Below are positions 35,001-49,600 of a DNA stretch of 64,000 nucleotides, piece after piece. Position numbers and translations under genes: made by a program. The stretch's first letter is position 1; each line of letters starts with the position of its first letter. Below the pieces are notes generated by a model, which made no database searches, was not told the DNA's origin, and saw only the letters and a list, made by a program, of their open reading frames with translations. The stretch is from NCBI GenBank assembly GCA_028752905.1, contig JAQNBH010000012.1:24561816-24625815 (forward strand), written 5' to 3'. Source of the DNA: Cladorhizidae sp. MBARI D1340-BT2 (taxonomy: Eukaryota; Porifera; Demospongiae; Poecilosclerida; Cladorhizidae).

Positions 35001-37639
35001 AACACGCAGAAGTACCAAGTCTGAATAAGATTCACTCATTGTGGATTTGTGGTTTGTCTCTATGGTAACAGACATTAACCACAATGTTTCTCAACCATAT
35101 ATGGTACAGTATGGTTGCTACATGTACGTACTTTTATGAACTATAGCTGAGATAGCAATGAATATCATTACATACAGTACAAGTAAAAATAACTTTCCGT
35201 TTCTGTTATTTAGAATGATGCTCAAAGCCCACCGTGCCTATTATTCCAACCCCAATGATGCTTTACTGCAGTCCTCAGAGAATCGGTGGAATTCCCTCAG
35301 ACACCATAGCATAGCATCTGAGTATCAATTGGAGAAGCTATAGACATCGAAACAGCTACCAAAAGATCAATTGGACAAGCTCTTGACATCGGCACAGCTG
35401 AAGGAACGTTCACTATCGCCCATTCCCCAGCTCCTGGAACGCTACAAGTGGAGATCAGCTCAACTGGAGTGGCTTCGTTATCACTCAATTCACCAGCCGC
35501 TTGCCTGCAGTAGCTCTCAACATCACCACAGCTCAATGGCCGCTTGACTGCAGTAGCTATCTACATCACCACAGCTCAATGGCTGCTTGACTGCAGTAGC
35601 TATCTACATCACCACAGCTCAATGGCTGCTTGACTGCAGTAGCTATCTACATCACCACAGCTCAATGGCTGCTTGACTGCAGTAGCTATCTACATCACCA
35701 CAGCTCAACGGCTGCTTGACTGCAGTAGCTATCTACATCACCACAGCTCACTGTCCGCTTGACTTCTACATCACCACAGCTCAATGGCTGCTTGACTGCA
35801 GTAGCTATCTACATCACCACATCTCAATGGCTGCTTGACTGCAGTAGCTATCTACATCACCACAGCTCAATGGCTGCTTGACTGCAGTAGCTATCTACAT
35901 CACCACAGCTCAATGGCTGCTTGACTGCAGTAGCTATCTACATCACCACAGCTCAATGGCTGCTTGACTGCAGTAGCTATCTACATCACCACAGCTCAAT
36001 GGCTGCTTGACTGCAGTAGCAATCTACATCACCACAGCTCAATGGCTGCTTGACTGCAGTAGCTCTCTACATCACCACAGCTCACTGTCCGCTTGACTTC
36101 TACATCACCACAGCTCAATGGCTTCTTGACTGCAGTAGCTATCTACATCACCACAGCTCAATGGCTGCTTGACTGCAGTAGCTATCTACATCACCACAGC
36201 TCAATGGCTGCTTGACTGCAGTAGCTCTCTACATCACCACAGCTCACTGTCCGCTTGCCTCCTGCAGTAGCTATCTACATCACCATAGCTCACTGGCCAC
36301 TTGCCTCTGACATCACCATAACTCACTGACTGCTCGACTGGATACTGGATTAGCACTTGGAATCCACAAAGCTGACCTGCTGCTCAAATGCTGCAGTTCT
36401 GAACAGGACACAGTAATGAAGCCCTCCTCCACGGAAAATAAGAATTTAAACGTTTCGGTTAAAAATGAATTTCATGGCGGGTCCCCACGTACTCTGTAGT
36501 CAACCTACTGGCGAGGGGGGTAACGTCCATTATTGCATAAATTTCAGCCTAAAGCATTTGTTTTTCTTTTTCAATATTTATCTTAAATTTTCTCATTCAA
36601 AAACTACATGCTCCCCCCCCCCAAATTAAACTTGGTACAGAGGTGGAGCACATGTAGTCAACATCATTGTCGGTCAACATCATTGTCGGTCAACATCATT
36701 GTCGGTCAACATCATTGTCGGTCAACATCATTGTCGGTCAACACCATTGTCGGTCAACATCATTGTCGGTCAACATCATTGTCAGTCAACATCATTGTCA
36801 GTCAACATCATTGTCAGTCAAAATCATTGCTAAACAAGACAAAAAAACACAATAACAACTCAAGTTCAACGAGTTCAATTCCCATGACAACTTGTTTCAT
36901 TAGCTGAATTGAGTATTAGACCTGCAGTACTGTATGTCTTGTTAAGGCATACACAATTGCAAGACATTCCTTAGCCCATAAGTATGTGCTGTAGAGTTTT
37001 TGCCATTTACTGTGCCAGTAACAAGCATGAATGCACACACCAGCAACCTTACCTAAACTAATATGGCCCCTGCTCTTGCCCCCCTGGTCCAACTCATCTA
37101 CTCCTGCCGCCACTGCACCTGCGCCGATCAAATTCCCACTGGAGGGCATAGCACATATAGTCGTGGTGGACGAAGAAACCACCTCTGACCCCAAATCCCC
37201 AGATCTTATGGATTGTCCTGACGACGAGCTCGTGCTCTCCAGCTTCCGCGGGAAACTCTCAGACGACTGCTCAAAAGGATCGACCATGACATCTGCAGGA
37301 GGGTTGTTGGTGGACGAGGACAAGCCGGAGAAGATGTTGATAGCGCTGCCTTTCTTCTTGAGTTCGCTGAAGAATCCTTTGGAGCTGTTGCTGCCTCCTC
37401 CTGTGCCACTGGTGGTGGTGGTGGTGGTGGTAGGTGTGGTTTTATCTACCTCAGACAAGTGACGTTTTCTGCAAAGGAGAGTGTTAATAAATGCATAGCA
37501 GGGTTCCATTTAGAAAAATGTCCAAGGGGAGGCAACTGGAGGAATCTGGATATTAAGGGGGGGCAAGCACTTATCAACATCAATAAGAATATTAATAATA
37601 CAATTTCCAAGGGGGGGGGGGAGGGCAAAAAGGTTCCAA

Positions 37640-37674
<35 letters not shown>

Positions 37675-40600
37675 CCCCCGCCCCCCTAAATGAAACCCTG
37701 CATAGTACAATAAAGGGGTTGAGCATTCACAACTGGTGACCACCAGAACGATTCTGTGCACACGTGTGTGGGGGGGGGGGGAGGATATTTGTCGTGAATT
37801 GTAGATTCTAACAGAAACGCACACAATAATACCACTCTCAGGAATATCACTTGTATGGTATTGTCACATGTAAGCAACAACAAAGACAACAACAAAGACA
37901 AAGACAACAACAACAAAGACAACAACAAAAAGACAACAACAAATAATAAAAATCATGTGTTATGATTTCTCTTTCAATGTGCTTTTCCTTCCTGTTGCCC
38001 GTGTCTGCACTGATGCACTTTGGTCTTCGTCAGGGACATTTATTATTTCTCGTTGTTGTTCGCAACAAAAACGAAAAGCTGATAGAAAGAGAAATCTGTG
38101 GAACATTTGATGATGTCGGCTGAAAATAACTATACAAGTTTGAACAATAGTGTATTTAAATCGGATCCAGCATCTGCTCCATCAAGAATTAATCATCGCG
38201 TGGTACGAATTCTTGTCCAGTCTGTGTGCTCAGACGGCGAAGCAGGGTGGCCATTTAATAGTACGTCAGCCATAAAACTTTTTAACTTACACAACAACAA
38301 CAGATCAATGCAGTGCAAACCTCACTAATCCAAATAAGCCTGTGCCTACATGCATGTAGGGTGTTTGGGTGCCTACATGCATGTAGGGTGTTTGGGTGCC
38401 TACATGTAGGGTGTTTGGGTGCCTACATGTAGGGTGTTTGGATGCCTACATGTAGGGGGGTGTTTGGGTGCAGGATGTTTGGGTGCCTACACATGTAGGG
38501 CGTTTGGGTGGGTGAATATGTTGGGATCACTCAAACTCTATAATTTGTATTTGTAGGTGTAATAATTTATGCAGCATTACATGTGTACATGTAACTACAG
38601 TGGATTGCAATAAACATAAACAGAGAAATTATTAGTTAGCTTTTTCTGAGTAATGGTGGAGAGTGGTTTCTTTGCCTACAGAACAGTATACTGTAGGAGG
38701 CTGGGTTTTAATTAAACAGTGTACACTATAGAAATATATCATTACCTTGTAAACACCACCAAACTTGTACACACCTCAAACAGCTGTTTTGTTTGTGTAC
38801 TGTTTGTACAAACCTATTTGGTAGAACCATTTGGGGAGACTGGCAAAGCCAACTATATTATTATTAGCTCGGATTCTGATTAGCCCAGATTAGGTTGCAC
38901 TATACAATCATCAACAACAAATCAATGCAATAATTAACAACAACAAATCAATACAATCATGAACAACAACAAATCAATGCAATCATCACCAACAAATTAA
39001 TATACTCATCAACAACAAATCAGTACAATCACAACAACAATAAATCAATACAATCATCAACAACAAATCAATACAATCATCAACAACAAATTAACACAAT
39101 CATCAAAAACAATAAGTCAATGCAATCATCATCAACAACAAATCAATACAATCAACAACAACAACAAATTAATACAATCATCAAAAACAGTAAGTCAATG
39201 CAATCATCATCAACAACAAATCAATACAATCATCAACAACAAATCAATAAAATCATCAACAACAACAAATTAATAGAATCATCAAAAACAGTAAGTCAAT
39301 GCAATCATCATCAACAACAAATCAATACAATCACCAATAACAATCATCAACAACAACAAATTACAATCATCAAAAACAATAAGTCAATGCAATCATCATC
39401 AACAACAAATCAATACAATCACCAACAACAAATCAATACAATCATCATCAACAACAAATTAATACAATCATCAAAAACAGTAAGTCAATGCAATCATCAA
39501 CAACAACAAATCAATACAATCACAACAAGTCTGAGTAATGTAAACGAGAAGAGGGGAAAACCAACGATGTTGCACATACACTCACCGCTAGCCATACTTA
39601 CTACTACTTCAGATTCTCATACTTACAATTTGGGACTAAAATTGGTCTCAGTCACCCCGATGAATGCCACACCCTTCTTTTCCATCAGCGCCTTTAGCTC
39701 CGCTGCATAGTCCCGCGAGGAGAGGGCGTAGGCTATGATGGAGGTGGGCTCCTTCTCGTAGATGGCGATGGGGAAGATGGAGTGGTTGTGCATGGTATGG
39801 TGCTCGTTGTACTCGAATGGAGGAGGGAGACGCTGGAAGGGACGGGATATGACGCTTAGCCTGTTCTTATCGCGAGCCGCCTTCCTGTCTGCCCGGCCTC
39901 CTGCAAGAGTCACGAGGCACGCGGGTGATTGGTACCGGCCATAATTGTCAAAACAAGACATGCACAAAAACCTGCCAAGGGGCACAGTTCAATCTCTACC
40001 TCAACAAACAATTTGGTAATGCCAATCTATTGAACATTCAGTGCACTGGAACAAGGTGTGGATTATTATCAACACAATGTGATGCTTGAACATTCAGTGT
40101 ACTGGAACAAGGTGCGGATTACTATCAACACAATGTGATGCCAATCTATTGAACATTCAGTGTACTGGAACAAGGTGCGGATTACTATCAACACAATGTG
40201 ATGCCAATCTATTGAACATTCAGTGCACTGGAACAAGGTGTGGATTACTATCAACACAATGTGATGCCAATCTATTGAACATTCAGTGCACTGGAACAAG
40301 GTGTGGATTACTATCAACACAATGTGCTGCCAATCTATTGAACATTCAGTGCACTGGAACAAGGTGTGGATTACAATCAACACAATGTGATTCAAACCTA
40401 TTGAACATTCAGTGCACTGGAACAAGGTGTGGATTACTATCAACACAATGTGAAGTGTTTAAAATATCTGGTTATGTGCTTATTGGTCAGTTTGAAGATG
40501 TACTTTAAGAAAATGATCTGATTCCAGTTCTGGACGTCGCATCCCCACACATACCCCTCCCCCACATCCCTGTATGAGACATTGCTGGTGCCAGACACTG

Positions 40601-43600
40601 AGTTGGTTGGTATAATTTTCAAAGGTTCGAGGGCTCTCAACTCAGATTCTACTCCATTCTACTCCATTCTATTCCATTATGTTCCATTCCACTCCAATTT
40701 TATTCCATTCTATCAATTCTCTATTCCATTTTCTATCTAATTTATTCCACTCTACTCCGTTCTATTCCACTTTATTTTAATCTATTCCACTCTCCATCCT
40801 GTGTACATGTATGAGCTGGTCACTAAGCCTCAAGCTTACTATGAGTACAAAACATTACCACGTATCGAATATTTAAGGGATAATATTCGTGAGTGATTAA
40901 CTAATGAAAAATTCTGTTGGGTGAAATATTGGTATATTCTGTAGCCACACCCTCCTCTGCTGCTCTCCAGCTCCTATTCGAGGATTGGATTTTAACCGTC
41001 AAAAATGCCTTCATCATCATCGTGTAGGTCACATTACAAACACCCCTCATCATGACCAGGCAAGCTTCTTTGTGGGACAACACGAAACTGATAACTTGGG
41101 CAGGCCTTGAACTAGACCAGGTAAGCTTCTTGTGCCATGGACAACAGGAAACTGATAACTAGGGGAGGTTTTAACTATACCAGGTAAGCTTCTTGTGGGT
41201 GATGGACAACAGGAAACTGATAACTAGGGGAGGTTTTAACTAGACCAGGTAGGCTTCTTGAGGACCATGGACAACAGGAAACTGATAACTTGGGGAGGCC
41301 TTGAACTATACCAGGTAAGGTTCTTGTGGGCCATGGACAACAAGAAACTGATAACTTGGTTCCAATAATGACCAGTTGTACAGTACAATACACACAAACA
41401 GTAGTGCAGTACATAACACACAAACAGTAGTGAAGTACAATACACACAAACAGTAGTGCAGTACAATACACACAAACAGTAGTGAAGTACAATACACACA
41501 AACAGTAGTGAAGTACAATACACACAAACAGTAGTGAAGTACAATACACACAAACAGTAGTACAGTACAATACACACAAACAGTAGTGAAGTACAATACA
41601 CACAAACAGTAGTGAAGTACAATACACACAAACAGTAGTGCAGTACAATACACACAAACAGTAGTGAAGTACAATACACACAAACAGTAGTGCAGTACAA
41701 TACACACAAACAGTAGTACAGTACAATACACACAAACAGTAGTGCAGTACAATACACACAAACAGTAGTGCAGTACAATACACACAAACAGTAGTGAAGT
41801 ACAATACACACAAACAGTAATGCAGTACAATACACACAAACAGTAGTACAGTACAATACACACAAACAGTGGTGCAGTACAATACACACAAACAGTAGTG
41901 AAGTACATGTACAATACATACCTCCATCAGCAAATGTGTCAGCGGCAGAGGATAATGTATTTGCTCCCATTTTCCTCGACCCTCTGCTGTACCTCTTGTT
42001 AAGGGCACCTCTACCGCCTCCCATGGCAAAATCATGGGCTCCATTTACTCCCAGGAAGACCCTGCTGGAACTGCTGCCACCATCACTGCTGCTGGGGGCC
42101 AACTTTGGGCTGGAGGAGCCTCCGGTGGTGATGAGGCAAGGGTCCAAGAGGTAGTACTTGGTGGGATCATCCCGGCCTTCTTGTTCCTCTGCAAGGAAGC
42201 AGGGCAAAGAGGAGAAGGGGAGGGGGGCGAAGTGGGAGGAAAAGAAAGAAGTAGCAGTTAGGAGGGCAAGGGGGGAAATAAGAGACTACACGTATCACAT
42301 AGTGACTGGATACTTCCAGGATTTAAAAAAATGCATGTGTTAATCAATTGACCACCAACAGCACATGTAAGTACATGTATGAACTCCGACATCGTCACAC
42401 ACACACACAAATTAAAAATAATTTAAGGATACACACTGAGTAGTTATATTTATCTGAACATCCCAGTAAAAAAGTCAGAAAACTGCCCTTCCTGTTAGAA
42501 GGGGAAGGCAAGCTCAATTTGATGATGGCAACCCGTCGTTACGGCTCTCCTACAGAGGAAGGCTGCACATGTGCCAACGCCTGCCGGGAACCACTCTGAA
42601 CCCCTCAATCCCTGAATCCCTGAGAAAGGAAGAGCTATATGCTTGCAGTAGGCTTTGTTGTAGACAGAGTGTGAGGTACACTGTAGCAATGCGTAACCTT
42701 TCATTTGCTTACATGTCGATGGAGTTAATTCGTAAACCAAACTAAAGCCTATTATATCTGCTCGAATCATAGCATAAGGATCATCACTGGAAAAAAAATT
42801 GTAGCTATGATTACATAACCAGCACATTAACCCTGTGGTGAATTGGTTATCTCGTTACTACTGTGAAAGGCTCCATTAAGCATCATTCTAATTATGCGAT
42901 GTAACCTTATGCTCATTTCTAATGTGCATGATCGTGATAATTATGAATTCGCAACAACAACAAAAAACGAACTAGGTCTGAATTTGGCCAGAAAGCCTCC
43001 CGAGGTATCTGCGTGGGCATCCTCCTCTACTTGACCTCCGGATATCTCGTCTCTCAGTACAGTCGATGAGGACGAGGGCTGGTCACCATAGCTGCTGCAC
43101 ATGGTCATAATAACAGAAATAGAGTGAGGGGCACTTAGGAATGTACGCAATACAGTGTATGTATGTATGACATGTATGTATATATATGTATGATATGTAT
43201 GTGTATGTATGTATGTGTATGTATATGTATGCATGTATGTACATGTATATGTATATGTATGTGTATATATGTATGATATGTATGTGTATATATGTATGTA
43301 TATGTATGTAAGTATATGTATGTGTATGTTTGATATGTATGTGTATATATGTATATTGTATGTATGTTAAAAATACAGAGCATTAAATGGCCTCTGTGTG
43401 TGTATGAACCTACAACTATTCTCATGTACTCAAGTGTGTGCATACGTTGTTCATTAAATGGCCCGCGTATGTTTATGAACCTACAACTATTGTCGCTCGA
43501 TGCCCAATGCTTGAACATTGCTAGTTAGTCACCTCCCTTGAAGTCTAGATGACACTTCACTAAATGTATGGCAATTGAGTTAATATGCTAGCATTATTCA

Positions 43601-46600
43601 TTGAGAACACGTCCTGTGGTACAGTATGGTAGAACTATTTTCATTGTTTGTGTGGTTAGTTGCTGTACTAAGGTCTATACTAAGGTCTGTTCGTGTTCAC
43701 TTAGAAAAATCGCTACAACATTTTAAATTTCCACTTACATATATATAAATTATGACCATCATGCTGCTCATATGTGGGCGGTTCTTTTCCTTTCCTTGTC
43801 CTTGAGCCGTATAGAAGGTGCTTTAAAAAGGTTAGCTGCACTACCATAAGCACAGTGTACGCACGCCATCCGCCACAAGGAGTTACGTGCATGGTATAGG
43901 CAAGCGGGTCAATAAATACCCCAATAAAAGCACACTGCACAAACACAGGAGATCTTGAACTCTTAATGCACGTTCAGAGGCTTAGTCCTATCTTCTGGAT
44001 GTGAATAAAGGGGCAGGAAGAGGTGCAGTGAGTGGATCAATATTATGTCGAGTGTAGTAAGTAAAAGTAGAGGAAATATTTAGTTGTGCATGTGTAATTA
44101 GCCAGGCACTCTGTACCTACTCCACACACACATGAACCACATGCAAATATGGAGCTATATTGATAATTGGAGAAAAGTTGTAGCTAATCTTTGGACCCTT
44201 CTCGATTTATTGCAATGATTTGGTGTCAGAAAAGTGTCAGGGGTAATCGACCTTGTTATCTTTGTTATTGTCCGTAGATTATCCTGTCGCCCTTCGCCAA
44301 TCTCTCTTAGGCTCTGTCCTACGAGTCATTTTCTCTTCCTCTTCTCTTCCTTGAAGAACTCTTCTACATTTGTGATGGTGTACATCGATTGTGATGTTAG
44401 ACGTAAGCCTTGACCAGTTTTCTTCCCGACTATGGCTAGGACCTTCGTCGCCATCACTGACACCTCACTCTTCCTCTTGAGCATTATTCACACATATAGT
44501 ATACATATGTACTGGTATATGGACTTGCTCACAGGATGTTAAACTAATGGCATTATCATTTGATTGGTTGCTTCCTCGTGTCACAATCCCAACCTGTTAT
44601 CATCGTCGTGACATCAATGTGCACAGAACAATACTGAATTGTGCCCTCAGTTAGGGACGGGGCAAACTTGTTTTGTCTATATATGTTTTAGGAAAATCCT
44701 GAACAAAAAAGGATGTCTAGCATAAGAGTTCTGTATAAATATTTGAAGCTTCACTTGGCCATAACAGTGCTATAACAAACATTTGCCTAGTGCTCACTGC
44801 TGCGTAAAATACTGCCAGCTGATGGTGTGACTCGAACCTCCAAAAAAAAGTGTTTGTAGATCTATGGGGAGGTTACCTAGAGTCAGGGCTAGGGCTAATT
44901 TGTCTATTGTAAATGACCAAGGGCTAGAACTAGAGCTAAGATTAAGAAAAAAATCACAAATAAATAAATAAACAATAAAATATTTATTTCTTAAGTGATA
45001 ATAGGTTTCTGAGATCAAAGCTGGGGGGAAGAAGGGGGGACCCTAAAGTATTGTAGCACGCGCACATTTCTCTAACTGGTGACTTTCACACTTACATGTA
45101 CATCTTTTTTACTGTCTGATTCACACCGCCATCTTCTTCCTCCTCGTCTTCACCCTCTCCTCCTCCCTCTTCTCCTCTTTGTATGTCGTCATCAGCTTCC
45201 AACAGCCTCACAGTGTTGTCCCCGTGGGCAGGACTCATATTCGGGGTAACAAGGGTCTCTGTTGAAGGCATGAGCGAAGAAGAACTGGGTTCCAACAGAG
45301 GTTCACCCTGATGTGACAAAAAATGGCTGAATGTCATCATTGAAGGATAATCTTGTGCCTTGAACATTTATCGGTTCCTATCTAGCTGATGTACACATAG
45401 ACATGTGTCTGTCGCCATAGAGCTATTGTCAACCTGCCTCAACTCAGTGTGGTGTTGTCCAGTGTGTGTCCCCATAGAGCTATTGTCAACCTACTTCAAC
45501 TTGCCTCCACCCAGTGTGGTATTGTTAGTCCATTGTGTGTCCCCATAGAGCTATTGTCAACCTACTTCAACCTGCCTCAACCCAGTGTGATGTTGGTCCA
45601 GTGGGTGTCCCCATACAGCTATTGTCAACCTGTATTTCAACCTGTGCCTCAACCGAGTGTGATGTTGGTCCAGTGTGTGTCCTCATACAGCTATTGTCAA
45701 CCTACTTCAACCTGCCTTAAACTAGTGTGGTGTTGGTCCAGGGTGTGTCCCCATAGAGCTATTGTCAACCTACTTCAACTTGCCTCCACCCAGTGTGGTA
45801 TTGGTCCAGTGTGTGTCCCCATAGAGCCATTGTCAACCTACTTCAACCTGCCTCAACCCAGTGTGATGTTGGTCCAGTGTGTGTCCCCATGTACAGCTAC
45901 AGTGTATTGTCAACCTACTTCAACCTGCCTCGACCCAGTGTGGTGTTGGTCCAGTGTGTGTCCCCATACAGCTATTGTCAACCTACTTCAACCTGCCCCC
46001 ACTCAGTGTGGTGTTGGTCCAGTGTATGCCCCCATAGAGCTATCGTCAACTTACTTCAACCTGCCTCAACCCAGTGTGGTGTTGGTCCACGGTGTGTCCC
46101 CATAGAGCTATCGTCAACCTACTTCAACCGGCCTCAACCCAGTATGGTGTTGGTCCAGTGTGTGTCCTCATAGAGCTATTGTCAACCTTCAACCTGCCTC
46201 AACCCAGTGTGGTGTTGCTCCAGTGTGTGTCCCCATAGAGCTATTGTCAACCTACTTCAGCCTGCCTCAACCCAGTGTGGTGTTGGCCAAGTGTGTGTCC
46301 CCATAGAGCTATTGTCAACCTACTTCAACCTGTCTCAACCCAGTGTGGTGTTGGTCCAGTGTGTGTCCCTATAGAGCTATTGTCAACCTACTTCAACCTG
46401 CCTCAACCCAGTCTGATGTTGGAGTGTGTGTGTGTCCCTATAGAGCTATGTCATGTTGGCACTCACCATTGCAAGAGAGTCCGACAAATTCCTCCTATGC
46501 ACTTTCTCTCTTGTTGCCATGGTCACATCTTTACTCGCACACCCGCCGTCGGAAAAATTTCGTTCGTGCGTTAACTTCCGAGACATGAGAATCTGCGTGA

Positions 46601-49600
46601 CTTCCAGGTGAAGATGAAGATCTGCATTATCAGCATGTTTTTTATCCGAGAGTCGACGGGTTCGGTTTGAAATGATGCGAGGTGCCTCAAAATCTGAGCT
46701 CAGGTTAGTGGGAGTGTTTGATAGATGGTTGTCCGCAGGAGGGGTGTGAGAGATGTGGTTCAGTGATGTGGAACTAAAGAGGGGGAGTAGAAAATGCGAC
46801 AACAAAAGTAAGCACTAACGAATTAGAAATGCATGGCTTGCAGCATGTGTTAGTATGCACTAATGAATTAGAAATGCATGGCTTGCAGCATGTATTAGTG
46901 TGCACTAATGAATTAGAAATGCATGGCTTGTAGCATGATTAGTATGCACTAATGAATTATAAATGCATGGCTTGCAGCATGTATTAGTATGCACTAATGA
47001 ATTAGAAATGCATGGCTTGCAGCATGTATTAGTATGCACTAATGAATTAGAAATGCATGGCTTGCAGCATGTATTAGTATGCACTAATGAATTAGAAATG
47101 CATGGCTTGCAGCATGTACTAATGAATTAGAAATGCATGGCTTGCAGCATGTATTAGTATGCACTAATGAATTAGAAATGCATGGCTTGCAGCATGTGTT
47201 AGTGTGCACTAAATTAGAAATGCATAGCTTGCAGCATGTATTAGTATGCATTAATGAATTAGAAATGCATGGCTTGCAGCATGTGTTAGTATGCACTAAT
47301 GAATTAGAAATGCATGGCTTGCAGCATGTGTTAGTATGCACTAATGAATCAGAAATGCATGGCTTGCAGCATGTGTTAGTATGCACTAATGAATCAGAAA
47401 TGCATGGCTTGCAGCATGTGTTAGTATGCACTAATGAATCAGAAATGCATGGCTTGCAGCATGTGTTAGTATGCACTAATGAATCAGAAATGCATGGCTT
47501 GCAGCATGTATTAGTATGCACTAATGAATTAGAAATGCATGGCTTGCAGCATGTATTAGTATGCACTAATGAATTAGAAATGCATGGCTTGCAGCATGTA
47601 TTAGTATTCACTAATGAATTAGAAATGCATGGCTTGCAGCATGTATTAGTGTACACTAATGAATTAGAAATGCATGGCTTGCAGCATGTATTAGTATGCA
47701 CTAATGAATTAGAAATGCATGGCTTGCAGCATGTGTTAGTGTGCACTAAATTAGAAATGCATAGCTTGCAGCATGTATTAGTATGCATTAATGAATTAGA
47801 AATGCATGGCTTGCAGCATGTGTTAGTATGCACTAATGAATTAGAAATGCATGGCTTGCAGCATGTGTTAGTATGCACTAATGAATCAGAAATGCATGGC
47901 TTGCAGCATGTGTTAGTATGCACTAATGAATCAGAAATGCATGGCTTGCAGCATGTGTTAGTATGCACTAATGAATCAGAAATGCATGGCTTGCAGCATG
48001 TATTAGTATGCACTAATGAATTAGAAATGCATGGCTTGCAGCATGTATTAGTATGCACTAATGAATTAGAAATGCATGGCTTGCAGCATGTATTAGTATT
48101 CACTAATGAATTAGAAATGCATGGCTTGCAGCATGTATTAGTGTACACTAATGAATTAGAAATGCATGGCTTGCAGCATGTATTAGTGTGCACTAATGAA
48201 TTAGAAATGCATGGCTTGCAGCATGTATTAGTGTGCACTAATGAATTAGAAATGCATGGTTTGCAGCATGTATTAGTGTGCACTAATGAATTAGAAATGC
48301 ATGGCTTGCAGCATGTATTAGTGTGCACTAATGAATTAGAAATGCATGGCTTGCAGCATGTATTAGTGTGCACTAATGAATTAGAAATGCATGGCTTGCA
48401 GCATGTATTAGTGTGCACTAATGAATTAGAAATGCATGGCTTGCAGCATGTATTAATATGCACTAATGAATTGGAAATGCATGGCTTGCAGCAAGTATTA
48501 GTGTGCACTAATGAATTAGAAATGCATGGCTTGCAGCATGTATTAGTATGCACTAATGAATTAGTAATAAATGGCTTGTATATACAGTAGTATCAATAAT
48601 GAATTAGAAATGCATGGCTTGTATATAGTATCAATAATGAATTAGAATTGCATGGCTTGTATATAGTATCAATAGTATCAATAATGAATTAGAAATGCAT
48701 GGCTTGTATATAGTATCAATAATGAATTAGAAATGCATGGCTTGTATTATAGTATCAATAATGAATTAGAAATGCATGGCTTGTATATAGTATCAATAAT
48801 GAATTAGAAATGCATGGCTCATAGCTGGTAAATGTACAGAATACAAAGTATATACAAGAGTACAATGTCTCCACAGATTGCAAAGTTTGATATCATTCCC
48901 CCCAAAATATACATGACCACTCGCACTAGACACGGGATTTACCTGCACATGCCCAGTAGATATTTGTCTCGTTATAAAATAGTCATAAAACATTACTCTG
49001 ATTTGATAGGTGAAGTGACAAAAATGGAGGATTTTATATTTTTTAATTTTTTTAATATCTGATGATCGCAACTGCCACCATGAACATTTTTCTTGATCTT
49101 AATGGCTGTTTCTGGAAGCTCTCCTGCTGAAGAATTGTTTCTGGAAACTCTCTTGCTGAAGAATTGTTTCTGGAAGCTCTCCTGCTGAAGAATTGTTTCT
49201 GGAAACTCTCTTGCTGAAGAATTGTCTTTGGAAACTCTCCTGTGAAGAATTGTTTCTGGAAGCTCTCCTACTGAAGAATTGTGTCTGGAAGCTCTCTTGC
49301 TGAAGAATTGTTTCTGGAAGCTCTCCTGCTGAAGAATTGTTTCTGGAAACTCTCTTGCTGAAGAATTGTTTTTGGAAACTCTCCTGCTGAAAAATTGTTT
49401 CTGGAAGCTCTCCTACTGAAGAATTGTTTTTGGAAGCTCTACTGCTGAAGAATTGTTTTTGGAAGCTCTCCTGCTGAAGAATTGTTTCTGGAAGCTTTCC
49501 TGCTGGAATTGTTTCTGGAAGCTGTTCTGCTGAAGAATTGCCTGCTGAAGAATTGTTTCTGGAAGCTTTCCTGCTGAAGAATTGTTTTTGGAAGCCCTCG

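Noticed and set aside
41175..42207. Minus-strand frames of 202-323 codons rich in CVYC/LLF repeats
   Set aside because: They read through the 26-bp array into PIKfyve exon 11. Only 41,922-42,188 is a true exon, ended by a GTATGT donor.
45449..46173. Plus-strand frames of 126-218 codons with VCPHRAIVNLLQ repeats
   Set aside because: Translations of the 68-bp satellite; the related array at 62.6-63.4 kb gives the same pseudo-peptides.
47084..48590. Frames of 489 (minus) and 485 (plus) codons with a 15-residue repeat
   Set aside because: Products of the 45-bp satellite. Both strands are open simply because the unit is divisible by three and free of stops.
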